NCBI RefSeq assembly: GCF_021044565.1
Contig: NZ_CP087997.1
Span: 992,001-1,056,000 of the forward strand
Reading direction: 5' to 3'
Origin: Subtercola endophyticus
GTDB taxonomy: Bacteria > Actinomycetota > Actinomycetes > Actinomycetales > Microbacteriaceae
Length of the DNA: 64,000 nucleotides
Shown here: piece after piece, positions 25,498 to 33,903 of the stretch
Layout: each line of letters starts with the position of its first letter
Numbering within the stretch: position 1 is the stretch's first letter
Notes under the pieces: model-generated
What the model was told of the DNA's origin: nothing
Databases searched by the model: none
The model's input: only the letters and a program-made list of their open reading frames with translations
Made by a program: the position numbers and the translations under genes

Positions 25498-27048
25498 ATG
25501 GCCCATGAGGTTCACGTCGAGATCGAGCGCAAGTACGATGTCGACGACACGGTCGGTGTTCCAGACCTCGCCGGGGTCGCCGCGGTGGCCCGTACTTCGC
25601 AGCCGGAGACGGCGACTCTGCACGCCGTGTATTACGACACCGATCGGCTCGACCTCGCCTCGCAGCGCATCGTGTTGCGTCGCCGTGCCGGGGGCGCCGA
25701 CGAGGGCTGGCACATCAAGCTGCCGGCCGATGAAGGCCGGCTCGAACTGCACTGGCCGCTCGGCGAAGAGTCTCCCATTCCCGAACCCGTGCTCGACCTC
25801 GTGCTCGTGCACGTGCGTGATCGTGAACTCTCGCCCGTCGCTCGCCTGACCACGACCCGCACCACCTATTGCCTGTTCGATTCGGCCGGCACCGACATCG
25901 CCGAGGTCGCCGACGATCTGGTCTCGGCGGTCGACGAGACCACGGGGCAGCTGCGTGTCTGGCGCGAGTGGGAGGTCGAACTCACCGACAACGCTCCAGG
26001 GTCGCCGAAGAAGCGGGAGGCGCTGCTCGACGCCATCGAACAGCGCCTGTTCGAGGTCGGCGCAAAGCCGTCGGCGAGCATCTCCAAACTGGCGCACGCG
26101 CTGGGCCGCGAGAAACTGGGCGTCGCGCCACCGCGCTGGAGCCTCACGAGCAAGAGCACGGCCGGCGATGTGTTGCGCGAGGCGATCTCGTCGCTGACCG
26201 AGCGGCTCAAGACCGCCGACCCGCTGGTGCGCCAAGACGAAGCGGATTCGGTGCACTCGATGCGGGCATCCGTTCGCCGCCTGCGCAGCGTTTTCGCGAC
26301 CTATCGGCCCCTGCTCGCCTCGACGGCCGCTGCACATCTCGAGAGCGAGCTCGCTGCTCTCGGCACAGTGTTGGGCGACGCGCGTGATCCGCAGGTGATG
26401 CACGACCGGGCGCGCAACCTGGTGCGGTCGCAGGCCAACAAGAAGATGCACGAGGCCGTGCTGCAGCGGGTCGTCACAAGTAAGAACGCCGAATACCACA
26501 AGGCGCTCAACTACCTTCGCGTGATCATGTCGAGCACGCGGTACTTTCGGCTGCTCGACGACCTCGAGGCGTTCGTTACGACGGCCACGTTTGCGAAGGC
26601 GTCGAACAAGCCCGCTTCGAAGGCGCTGGCTCGGGGGCTCGCGCACGACTACTCGCGAGTGCGAAAGCGGATGAACGCGGTCGACGACGCCGCAAACCCC
26701 GCCGAGTGGCACGAACGTGTGCACGCGGTGCGCAAGGCAGCGCGCCGCCTGCGGTTCGGCGCCGAGGCCGTGACATCGGGCGAGACGGCGATCTTCGGCG
26801 ACAAGGCCCGGCGTCTGGCGCAGGCCGCCGAACGGGTTCAGGACTCGCTGGGGGAGTACCGCGACAGTGTCACCCTGCAGGAGCTGCTGGTGACGAGCGC
26901 CGAGATCGCCCACACCGACGGAGAGAACACCTTCGGTTATGGGCGCCTGCACGCGCTCGAGCAGCAGCGGGCCGACATCGCCCTCGAGGAGTACAGCCGC
27001 GCCGCGGGCGAGTTTCGTCGTGCGAAGCGCTGGGTGCCCAAGCGCTGA
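25498..27048 (+). CDS. CYTH-CHAD domain protein
   Basis: A 516-residue two-domain protein. The CYTH domain starts with the signature HVEIERKYDV (residues 5-14) and includes VLRRRAGGADEGWHIKLP; this tunnel fold binds triphosphates or polyphosphate. The CHAD domain covers about residues 220-510 with its conserved histidines and basic residues (VHSMRASVRRLRS; WHERVHAVRKAARRLRFGAE). CHAD domains bind polyphosphate granules, so a role in phosphate storage is likely. The ribosome-binding site is GGAGAAGG. No ppk gene is in the window. A perfect 22-bp inverted repeat follows the gene. Confidence 0.9.
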   Translation: MAHEVHVEIERKYDVDDTVGVPDLAGVAAVARTSQPETATLHAVYYDTDRLDLASQRIVLRRRAGGADEGWHIKLPADEGRLELHWPLGEESPIPEPVLDLVLVHVRDRELSPVARLTTTRTTYCLFDSAGTDIAEVADDLVSAVDETTGQLRVWREWEVELTDNAPGSPKKREALLDAIEQRLFEVGAKPSASISKLAHALGREKLGVAPPRWSLTSKSTAGDVLREAISSLTERLKTADPLVRQDEADSVHSMRASVRRLRSVFATYRPLLASTAAAHLESELAALGTVLGDARDPQVMHDRARNLVRSQANKKMHEAVLQRVVTSKNAEYHKALNYLRVIMSSTRYFRLLDDLEAFVTTATFAKASNKPASKALARGLAHDYSRVRKRMNAVDDAANPAEWHERVHAVRKAARRLRFGAEAVTSGETAIFGDKARRLAQAAERVQDSLGEYRDSVTLQELLVTSAEIAHTDGENTFGYGRLHALEQQRADIALEEYSRAAGEFRRAKRWVPKR

Positions 27049-27133
27049 GCCGCGGGCCCTGCTCGCGCGCCCTGGCCCGTGCCGCGCGTCCCGTGCCCGG
27101 GCCGCGTGCCCGGGTCTCGGGGCGCCCCCGAGC

Positions 27134-27193
27134 ATCGACTTGGCGAAAAAGCCCCTATTTCGCGCGTTTTGGGGGCTTTTTCGCCAAGTCGAT
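27134..27193. repeat. Perfect 22-bp inverted repeat with 16-nt loop
   Basis: The left arm (27134-27155) is ATCGACTTGGCGAAAAAG followed by CCCC; the right arm (27172-27193) is its exact complement. The loop is TATTTCGCGCGTTTTG. It starts 86 bp after the CYTH-CHAD stop. The arms contain an A-tract and a T-tract, so it could end transcription from either side, but the perfect 22-bp arms are longer than a usual terminator and suggest a dispersed palindromic element. Confidence 0.85.
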
Positions 27194-27512
27194 TGGCCAT
27201 GACGCGCTGAACAGCCGTTGTCGCTGAAGATGGTTCGGCTCGCGGGTCGACTTCTTCGGGCTCTGTTCTTTCGAGGGAGTGCGGGTTCCTTGGGTTCTTG
27301 CCTGGGAAGGTGTCTTCGTGGTGACCGCCTCGGGGAGGTGACGGGTGGGTCTCGGTGTCGGTGGGTGGTGGTATTTATGGTGGTGCGGTAGGTCGTTTGG
27401 TGGCAAGCCCGGCAGGGCGCGGCAGCCCGGGATGCTTCGGGGTGGGTGTTTCGGGGTGCGAATTCCCGTGGTTCGGGGCCACTTTGTTAGTGAGAATACC
27501 TCGGTATTGTGG

Positions 27513-27518
27513 TATGAT
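27513..27518 (+). promoter_or_regulatory. Candidate leaderless -10 box (HNH gene)
   Basis: TATGAT, close to the bacterial consensus, lies 6 nt before the ATG at 27525 with no ribosome-binding site. Confidence 0.55.
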
Positions 27519-27524
27519 CGGTCT

Positions 27525-29147
27525 ATGTCCGTAACACCTCTACCGCCCACCGGCAGCACCGCTGGCGGCCCTAATCATCCCGATGGGCACGATGCTGTTC
27601 GGGTGTCGTTGGGTGTTCTGTTGGCGGAGGCGGTTGCGGCGTGTGGTGAGTGTGGGGTGTTCCGGGCTGCCGCGCCCTGCGGGCTTGCCGACGAAGAATT
27701 ATTGGCCGGTCTGGTTGCGGTGGAGCGGCTAGGCAGGTTGGTGGACGGGTTACGTATTCAGGTGGCTGGGGATGTCGCCGACCGCAGCAGACACGAACTG
27801 GGTGAAGAGTCACTCGCACGCAAACAAGGGTTCGCGAACGCGATCGAGCTGATTGTTGCGTCAACGTCGGTGTCACGGTCGACAGCGAGAAGCCGGATCA
27901 AGCTGGGGGTGGGCGTGTTGCCGTCGGTCGTGGTCGGGATGCTGGTCCCGTCGAAGTTCCCCGAGGTCGAAGATGCTCTCCGGTCGGGTCTGATCGGTGT
28001 CGATACCGCCGACGCGATCGTTCGTCCGCTGTCGGAGGCGGCCCCGAACTGCGGCACCGAAGAGATTCGTGCGGTCGAACGGCGACTCGTGGAGTGGGCT
28101 GTCGACGGTATCGGCGGGGTGTCCCTACCAGCGGATGATATTCGTGGGCTCGCTGTCCGGGCGAGGGAGTCGTTGGACGCGGACGGTGCGGAACCGCGGT
28201 ACAAAGATTTGGAAGCGAAACGCGGGCTGACGTTCTCGAACACCCGCTCAGGCTGCATCCGTGTGAACGGGGTGTTGACGCCGGAGCAGGGTGGGGTGTG
28301 GATGGCGGTTGATCACGCAATCTCCAGCCCCCGCGTCGCCGGACACGTCCCCTTCGACCCCGGCACACCCCATGCCGACACGGGAGCCGGCACCCTCGCC
28401 GCCACCACCACCGCCGCCACGGCCACCGCCATTGATGCTGACGCTGAGGCGGTGTCTGATGCGGAGGCGGTAGCGGTGGATACGCGTACTTTGCCGCAGC
28501 GTCGGGTGGATGTGTTCACGGAAGTCATCCGGGTCGCAGCAGGGTTGCCGGGGATGCCGCAGATCAACGGGGCCCGGCCGGTGCTGAACATCCACGCGAC
28601 CCTCGACGATGTTGTCTCTGGGCGTGGGGTGGGCTGGATCGACGGCATTCAGGAGCCCGTGCCGGCGTCGGTGGTCGCGCAGACTCTCTGCCACGCCGAC
28701 ATCACCACGACCGTGTTCGGTGCGCACGGCGAAGTGCTGCACCTCGGGAAAACGAAGCGGCTGTTCAGTGCGGCCCAGAACCGTGCCCTCGCGAATCGTG
28801 ACGGCGGGTGTGTGTGGAAGGGCTGCAACCGGCCACCACAGTTCTGCGAGAGCCACCATGTCGTCGACTGGAAAGACGACACCCACGCGCCTGGCGTCAC
28901 GGATGTGTGTAACGGGGCGTTGTTGTGCAAGTTCCACCACAACCACCTCCACACCGCCGACTGGAAACTTGTCATGGTCGACGGGGTGCCGCATCTGATC
29001 CCACCGAAATGGGTCGACCATCAACAACGACCCCAACGGTGCCGACAAACATCAGACCGACTCACGAAAACCGGGCCACCAGACGTGTTCAATCGACGAA
29101 GACGCGACGGCGCACCCGTGCGCCCCAGATTCACCGACGCCGACTGA
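27525..29147 (+). CDS. DUF222 / HNH endonuclease family protein
   Basis: A 540-residue protein of the type found in many copies in Microbacteriaceae and mycobacteria. Residues 20-380 are the helical DUF222 region, interrupted by a Thr/Ala/Asp-rich insert at about residues 287-320. The C-terminus carries an HNH nuclease site: CVWKGCNRPPQFCESHHVVD, with the asparagine in CNGALLCKFHHNHLH and zinc-binding cysteines. The role is unknown; members are often linked to mobile introns or recombination hot spots. The ATG at 27525 is preferred over a 60-codon longer frame because of the -10 box 6 nt upstream. A 19-bp tandem repeat begins at its stop codon. Confidence 0.9.
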   Translation: MSVTPLPPTGSTAGGPNHPDGHDAVRVSLGVLLAEAVAACGECGVFRAAAPCGLADEELLAGLVAVERLGRLVDGLRIQVAGDVADRSRHELGEESLARKQGFANAIELIVASTSVSRSTARSRIKLGVGVLPSVVVGMLVPSKFPEVEDALRSGLIGVDTADAIVRPLSEAAPNCGTEEIRAVERRLVEWAVDGIGGVSLPADDIRGLAVRARESLDADGAEPRYKDLEAKRGLTFSNTRSGCIRVNGVLTPEQGGVWMAVDHAISSPRVAGHVPFDPGTPHADTGAGTLAATTTAATATAIDADAEAVSDAEAVAVDTRTLPQRRVDVFTEVIRVAAGLPGMPQINGARPVLNIHATLDDVVSGRGVGWIDGIQEPVPASVVAQTLCHADITTTVFGAHGEVLHLGKTKRLFSAAQNRALANRDGGCVWKGCNRPPQFCESHHVVDWKDDTHAPGVTDVCNGALLCKFHHNHLHTADWKLVMVDGVPHLIPPKWVDHQQRPQRCRQTSDRLTKTGPPDVFNRRRRDGAPVRPRFTDAD

Positions 29148-29198
29148 CTGCGGCGACTCTGACTGACTGCGGCGACACCGACTGACTGCGGCGATGCC
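29142..29198. repeat. Three 19-bp tandem units at the HNH stop codon
   Basis: The unit GACTGACTGCGGCGACACC (with small changes) starts at 29142, 29161 and 29180. The first copy contains the stop codon TGA of the HNH gene. Unlike most repeats in the window, its period is not a multiple of three, as expected outside coding sequence. Confidence 0.9.
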
Positions 29199-29243
29199 GT
29201 GGGCGTTGCCGACGGCGCCTGAGGAGACGTCGAGCGGAGCCGG

Positions 29244-29438
29244 TCAGGCGGCGGGAGCGGGGCCGTCAGTGGGGGCGGCGTCGGGAACGGGCAGCAGGCC
29301 GTCTGCTTCGATGGATTTGTTGAACTGCGCTTCTTCGCGCTTGTCTTCGTCTTCTTCGATTTTGTCGAGGTCGGAATCGTCGAGGTCGGAATCGTCGAGG
29401 TCGGAATCGTCGGGTGCGGGGGTGGTGGTGTCACTCAT
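29244..29438 (-). CDS. Small acidic protein, unknown function
   Basis: A 64-residue, very acidic protein. The N-terminal third is a three-fold DSDLD repeat encoded by perfect 15-bp DNA repeats; a mixed-charge helix follows (KIEEDEDKREEAQFNKSI), then a Pro/Ala-rich tail. It is unrecognised. The start at 29438 is supported by GAGAGG 1-2 nt before the ATG and by a TACTCT -10 box 7 nt upstream. It is divergent from the potassium channel gene. A longer upstream frame overlaps the channel gene and is rejected. Confidence 0.65.
   Translation of the reverse strand: MSDTTTPAPDDSDLDDSDLDDSDLDKIEEDEDKREEAQFNKSIEADGLLPVPDAAPTDGPAPAA
29367..29411. repeat. Three perfect 15-bp tandem units inside the small acidic gene
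   Basis: GAGGTCGGAATCGTC occurs at 29367, 29382 and 29397 without mismatch, so the expansion is recent or actively maintained. It encodes DSDLD on the - strand. Confidence 0.92.
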
Positions 29439-29445
29439 GCCTCTC

Positions 29446-29451
29446 AGAGTA
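29446..29451 (-). promoter_or_regulatory. Candidate -10 box (small acidic protein)
   Basis: On the - strand TACTCT stands 7 nt before the ATG at 29438. Confidence 0.4.
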
Positions 29452-29513
29452 ATCGCCCGGGCATCCGCATCGCACCGTAACACGGCGGAAACGTGCGGGA
29501 ACCGTGGTCGCAC

Positions 29514-29519
29514 TATGCT
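29514..29519 (+). promoter_or_regulatory. Candidate -10 box of the potassium channel gene
   Basis: TATGCT would place a transcript start near 29526 and a leader of about 70 nt before the ATG at 29597. Confidence 0.35.
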
Positions 29520-29596
29520 CGGGCCATTCTGAAGTCGGTTTCGCACAGTACGCACACCACTCGACAGGCGCGGGGCCACGAACGACGGGGCATGGC

Positions 29597-30748
29597 ATGA
29601 CGATCCGCACGACGAGAAAGACGCACCTTGAGGCGGCTCCCCGTGGCCGAGGAGCGGCGACGTCGCCCGCCTCATTCGGAATGACCCAGGCCGAACGCGA
29701 GGCGGAGGCGGCGGCGATCACCGATCGCATCACCGACGTGCTGACCGAGGCGCTGCCAGGAACGACGGCCGACGACGAGCTGACGGGTGAGCCGCTGACC
29801 GGAAGCGCGGCGCACCATCGGTTCTTCGGTTTCAAGCGCGGTGAGGAGGGTCAGGCGCACTGGAACTCGTCGGTCGAATGGCCGCTGACGTTCGTGTCGA
29901 TCATCTTCTTGGTCGTGTACTCGTGGGATGTGATCGGCAACCTCAAGGGCCAGCAGCAGGTGATCGCCGAGGTCATCATGTGGGCGGTGTGGGGCGTCTT
30001 CATGGTGAACTACATCGCGAACCTGGTGCTCGCGCCGAAGCGCTGGCGCTGGTTCTTCACGCACATTCTCGAGTTCCTGATCGTCGCTCTGCCGATGCTG
30101 AGGCCGCTGCGGCTGCTGCGTCTGGTGATGCTCTGGACGGTGCTGCAGCGCACTGCCGGAACGGCGTTTCGGGGCAAGGTCGCCACCTACGTCATCGGGT
30201 CGGCCGGGTTGCTCGTGATCATCGCGGCACTGGGTATTCTCGACGCCGAGCAGAATGCTCCAGGGGCAGACATCACGAACATCGGCGACGCTCTCTGGTG
30301 GGCGTTCGTGACCATCACAACGGTCGGATACGGTGACTACACGCCGGTGACCTTCGAGGGTCGGCTGATCGCGGTGGGGCTGATGATCGCGGGCATCGCC
30401 CTGCTCGGTGTGATCACGGCAACGCTGGCGAGTTGGCTGGTCGACAGGGTGCGCTCCGACACCGCTGCGCAGAACGCGAACGTCGACCACATCGACGCGC
30501 TGTCGCAGCAGATCGCGGCTATGCAAGACGAGATGGCTCGTTCGCGCGAAGCCTTCGCCGACGAGCTGGCCGCGTTGCGGCGCACGGCGAAGCCGTCGCG
30601 TCAGCGCGCAGGCGTCGTGACGGGTAGCGTCAGCTCGCGTGCGCGGCGCGGTTCGGAGGGTGCAGGTTCAGGTCTTTCGGTCAGCTCACGTGCACGGCGG
30701 GGCGCAGCTTCAGGTCTTTCTCGGCTTCCCGCAACACCTCTCGAGTGA
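29597..30748 (+). CDS. Voltage-gated-type potassium channel
   Basis: About 383 residues. After an 80-residue hydrophilic N-terminus come membrane helices S1-S4 ([19 protein letters not shown] onward) with a basic S4-like stretch ([13 protein letters not shown]), then the pore. The selectivity filter is [10 protein letters not shown] (about residues 241-250), and S6 is [20 protein letters not shown] cytoplasmic coiled coil follows ([20 protein letters not shown]). The last 50 residues are two copies of a 17-residue basic Ser/Arg repeat. The start is uncertain: GTG 29504 and ATG 29681 are alternatives. The 3' end overlaps the convergent permease gene by 68 bp. Confidence 0.87.
   Translation: MTIRTTRKTHLEAAPRGRGAATSPASFGMTQAEREAEAAAITDRITDVLTEALPGTTADDELTGEPLTGSAAHHRFFGFKRGEEGQAHWNSSVEWPLTFVSIIFLVVYSWDVIGNLKGQQQVIAEVIMWAVWGVFMVNYIANLVLAPKRWRWFFTHILEFLIVALPMLRPLRLLRLVMLWTVLQRTAGTAFRGKVATYVIGSAGLLVIIAALGILDAEQNAPGADITNIGDALWWAFVTITTVGYGDYTPVTFEGRLIAVGLMIAGIALLGVITATLASWLVDRVRSDTAAQNANVDHIDALSQQIAAMQDEMARSREAFADELAALRRTAKPSRQRAGVVTGSVSSRARRGSEGAGSGLSVSSRARRGAASGLSRLPATPLE
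30629..30724. repeat. 51-bp direct duplication across the channel/permease 3' overlap
   Basis: GTCAGCTCGCGTGCGCGGCG at 30629 reappears as GTCAGCTCACGTGCACGGCG at 30680, and TTCAGGTCTTTC also occurs once in each copy. The period is near 51 bp, in frame for the channel. The second copy coincides with the last codons of the permease on the other strand. Confidence 0.75.
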
Positions 30749-32741
30749 CGGGCGCGACCTCGCCGCCGCCCGTGATCAAGAACTTGAGCATGTTGCCGAG
30801 CGGGTTGCCTTCGGTCCATTCGAAGTAGATCTCGGGCACGACACCGGTCTCGTCGCGAATGGTCAGAAGCACCACCGCAAGCGTGTTCGGAATGTTGCCG
30901 CTGCGTACTTCGAGCACCCGGTAGCCGTGTTTCATGACTCCGCGCACCACGAGATCTTCTTCGAAGTTCGACGAGTCCGCGGGGTAGACCTCGACGAAGA
31001 TGACCTTCGTGCCGAGCGGAATGTGACTGTCGTGCCGCTCTTCTTTGTTCTTGACCCGGTATTCCAGGGCGCTGCCATCGTCGGGCTCGTTGGCGATGAG
31101 GTGAATCTGCCCGCGAGCGGCGTCTTGACGCACGAACTCGAGCGCCGATTCGTCGAGCGTGACGCTGGTGGCTCGCAGCTGGAACGAGCGCTGTATGCGC
31201 GACACCAGTGACACGACCAGAATCGCCAGAATGAACAGTGCTGCGATGCGCACACCATCGGGCCGCTCGAACACGTTCGCGACAGTCGTATACAAGAACA
31301 CGACCGAGACGATGCCGAAGCCGATGGTGCGTTTGCGCTGACGTTGGCGACGGGCCGAGAGCGTCACCGCGACCGAGGCCGACGTGATGAGCACGAGGAC
31401 ACCGGTGGCATATGCGCCGCCCTGGGCATCCACACTGGCCTGAAAGACGAGGGTGATGATGAATGCGATTCCGGTGAACACGAGAACCAGCGGCCGCACC
31501 GCCCGCACCCACTGCGGCGCCATGCCGTAGCGCGGCAGGTAACGCGGCACCAGGTTCAGCAGGCCGGCCATCGCCGAGGCTCCCGCGAACCACAGAATGG
31601 CGATGGTGCTGAGGTCGTACACCGTGCCGAATGTCGGCCCGAGATATTCGTGCGCGAGGTAGGCCAGCGCGCGTCCGTTCGCCTCCCCGCCGGGCTGGAA
31701 TTCGGCCTGCGGAATGAGAAACGTCGTCACGACGCTCGAGGTGATGAGAAAGACGCTCATGATGAGCGCGGCGGTGGTGAGCAGGCGCCAGGTGCCCCGA
31801 ATGCGGCCCCGCGGGTTCTGCGGAGTGTCGTCTTTTCCGCCGGTGATCTGCGGCATGACCGCGACACCGGTCTCGAAGCCCGACAGGCCGAGAGCGAGCT
31901 TCGGAAAGACGATGAGGGAGATTCCCACCATGACGAGCGGGTTGCCGTGTTCGGCGTTCAGCGCGGCCCACCAGTCGGTGATGACCACCGGATGCCCGAA
32001 CACCTGCCCGAGCGAAACGAGAATGACCACCAGGTTCAGAGCCAGGTACACCGCCACGAGTACGGTGGCGATACCGATCGCCTCTTTGAAGCCGCGAATG
32101 AACACCGCCCCGAGCAAGGCGATCAATATCAGCGTGATGATCACGTTGTTGCCGTGGAAGAACGCCGGAGCGAACGGATTCTCGATGGCGTGCGCCGTGG
32201 CGTCGGCCGCCGAGAGGGTGATGGTGATCATGAAGTCTGTGGCTGCGAACCCGAGCAGCACCAGTACGAAGAGCTTGCCGCCCCACCAGGGCAGCAGTCG
32301 TTCGAGCATGGCGATGGAACCTTCGCCCTTGAAGCTCTCACGAGCCACCCGGCGGTAGACCGGAAGCGCGCCGAACAGCGTCAGAGCGACCAGTACGATG
32401 GTGGCGAACGGCGAGAGCAGTCCGGCGGCGAGGGCCGCGATGGCCGGCTGATAGCCGAGGGTCGAGAAGTAGTCGACGCCGGTGAGACACATGACCCGCC
32501 ACCAGGTGTGCGTCTTCTCGGCCACGGCGCTGTACGACCCTTGGTACCGGCCGGACTGGTCGACGAGGCCTTGCAGCAGCCAGTGTCTCACCCTGCTGTG
32601 AGGCTGTTGTTCGGGGTCGACGAGCACATGGTGAGCTACGTTCGGGCTCGTGGTGTCAACCGGAACCTGAGCCGAGACGGGTCCGGGTGTCGCCGCGGCC
32701 ATGGGTGCGGCGGGTGAGGTGTCGTCGGAGGAGTGAGGCAT
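30681..32741 (-). CDS. APC-family amino acid permease with C-terminal soluble domain
   Basis: A 686-residue polytopic protein. About 12 membrane helices follow a 70-residue Pro/Ala-rich N-terminus; the first helix region reads [28 protein letters not shown] and the [12 protein letters not shown] loop is typical of APC transporters. After residue 520 comes a soluble alpha/beta domain ([18 protein letters not shown]) of about 165 residues. The substrate is unknown. The start is moved to the ATG at 32741, because AAGG stands 6 nt before it, whereas the ATG at 32747 directly abuts AAGG. The gene converges with the channel and overlaps it by 68 bp. Confidence 0.85.
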   Translation of the reverse strand: MPHSSDDTSPAAPMAAATPGPVSAQVPVDTTSPNVAHHVLVDPEQQPHSRVRHWLLQGLVDQSGRYQGSYSAVAEKTHTWWRVMCLTGVDYFSTLGYQPAIAALAAGLLSPFATIVLVALTLFGALPVYRRVARESFKGEGSIAMLERLLPWWGGKLFVLVLLGFAATDFMITITLSAADATAHAIENPFAPAFFHGNNVIITLILIALLGAVFIRGFKEAIGIATVLVAVYLALNLVVILVSLGQVFGHPVVITDWWAALNAEHGNPLVMVGISLIVFPKLALGLSGFETGVAVMPQITGGKDDTPQNPRGRIRGTWRLLTTAALIMSVFLITSSVVTTFLIPQAEFQPGGEANGRALAYLAHEYLGPTFGTVYDLSTIAILWFAGASAMAGLLNLVPRYLPRYGMAPQWVRAVRPLVLVFTGIAFIITLVFQASVDAQGGAYATGVLVLITSASVAVTLSARRQRQRKRTIGFGIVSVVFLYTTVANVFERPDGVRIAALFILAILVVSLVSRIQRSFQLRATSVTLDESALEFVRQDAARGQIHLIANEPDDGSALEYRVKNKEERHDSHIPLGTKVIFVEVYPADSSNFEEDLVVRGVMKHGYRVLEVRSGNIPNTLAVVLLTIRDETGVVPEIYFEWTEGNPLGNMLKFLITGGGEVAPVTREVLREAEKDLKLRPAVHVS

Positions 32742-32853
32742 GATCATCCTTCGTGGATCCCGAGTGGCGCCGGTATGAGTGGCTGTGCTGACGCGGCAGC
32801 CGCCGTGTTACAACAATAGGGCCCCGCGGTCTGACTGCGGTTCGACGTGAGGT

Positions 32854-33903
32854 TCAGTGCACGTTCCAGGCCGGCACGATGTCGAAGCCGTCGTCGATCA
32901 GCCCGCGGCGAAAGAACGCCTCGAGATCGGCCAGAGCGCGCCCAGAGTGAGCTACCGCTCGCGGATAGGAGGCCCAGCTGAGCACCGTGGGCGGGTATTC
33001 GATCTCGCGAACGGCGACTCCGGCCTCGCGCAGCAGTACCGCGAGGTTCTCATCGGCGAGTTGCGCGGAAGTCGTGGTGGCGCGCTGCACGAGCGTGGGC
33101 GGCAGTTCGCTCAGTCGGGCGACGAGCGACGTGACGAGGGCCTCGGCGGTGGCGGGCGGCCCGGCGATGAGGCTGAAATCCGGGGCGATCAGGGCCTGGC
33201 GCAGGAGGTGCGGCGTCGCCGTCGGTGTGTCGCCTGGGCCGCGTCGCAGCTCGTCGCGGCTGTTCTCGTCGCGGGCGATCATGGCGGCCCGGGCGGCGAG
33301 CGAGCCGCCGTCGGCTGCTCCGAGGATGGCGAGCGGGGCATCCGGATGCTCGGCGGCAGCCCACCGCACGGCCGCGTAGGCCGCCTGATGGGCATCGACC
33401 ACCCCTGAGCCGACAGCGACACGCACGACCACCACCCCGAGGCGTTGGGACAGTGAGCCGCACAGCCACTCGCCGGCGCGGTGCCGCAGGGCGTCGAGTT
33501 CTGCCGACGCGGGAAAGTACACGATGACGGCTCGCGCCGATTCGGTGCCGGGGTGGTAACTGCGCACGTCGACCGAGGCGAACGGCTCGGCAAGCCGACT
33601 GTCGGCCACGGTGACGCCAGAGGGGCGTGGGGCGGCTGACAATCGGGCGGCGACGGCCCAGTGGGCGACGGCCCAGGTGCGCGGGCCGGCGGCGGGCGGG
33701 CCTACCGGCTTCACCGGTTTGCCGGGCGTCGGGCCCTGCAGCGCCCGAGCACGGCTTCGTTCGGCGCGGGTCGGTTCGCCGGGTGCTGCGGGTTCGCCGG
33801 GTGCCGCGTGGTCGCCGGGTTCGGTGTGGTTGCCGGGCTCCGTGGCTCTGCCGGGTTCGGTGGGTTCTGGGGCGTCATTCCCGGCTTTCATCGGCCCGCC
33901 CAT
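32854..33903 (-). CDS. Alpha/beta-hydrolase-fold protein lacking the catalytic residues
   Basis: A 349-residue protein. Residues 1-60 are a degenerate Pro-Gly-Glu-rich repeat; residues 100-345 look like a hormone-sensitive-lipase-type alpha/beta hydrolase. The catalytic features are gone. The oxyanion HGGG position reads VIVYFPASAEL, the nucleophile elbow GDSAGG reads GAADGGSLAARAA (Ser replaced by Ala), and the C-terminal his-containing loop reads VLSWASYPRAV. The frame is intact, so it is a pseudoenzyme or a remote family rather than a pseudogene. It overlaps the upstream antiporter gene by 29 bp and should be co-transcribed with it. ATG 33891 is an alternative start. Confidence 0.7.
   Translation of the reverse strand: MGGPMKAGNDAPEPTEPGRATEPGNHTEPGDHAAPGEPAAPGEPTRAERSRARALQGPTPGKPVKPVGPPAAGPRTWAVAHWAVAARLSAAPRPSGVTVADSRLAEPFASVDVRSYHPGTESARAVIVYFPASAELDALRHRAGEWLCGSLSQRLGVVVVRVAVGSGVVDAHQAAYAAVRWAAAEHPDAPLAILGAADGGSLAARAAMIARDENSRDELRRGPGDTPTATPHLLRQALIAPDFSLIAGPPATAEALVTSLVARLSELPPTLVQRATTTSAQLADENLAVLLREAGVAVREIEYPPTVLSWASYPRAVAHSGRALADLEAFFRRGLIDDGFDIVPAWNVH

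Larger units (their letters stand above)
27049..27524. other. 476-bp non-coding region before the HNH gene
   Basis: It holds a perfect 22-bp inverted repeat (27134-27193), then about 300 bp of G/T-rich + strand without coding character, and the -10 box of the HNH gene at its end. A 134-codon frame on the - strand is Pro/Thr/Arg-rich without domain similarity and is not counted. Confidence 0.7.

Noticed and set aside
27155..27559. A 134-codon - strand frame across the non-coding region before the HNH gene
   Set aside because: It is Pro/Thr/Arg-rich, has no domain or start signals, covers the inverted repeat and runs antisense to the HNH promoter.
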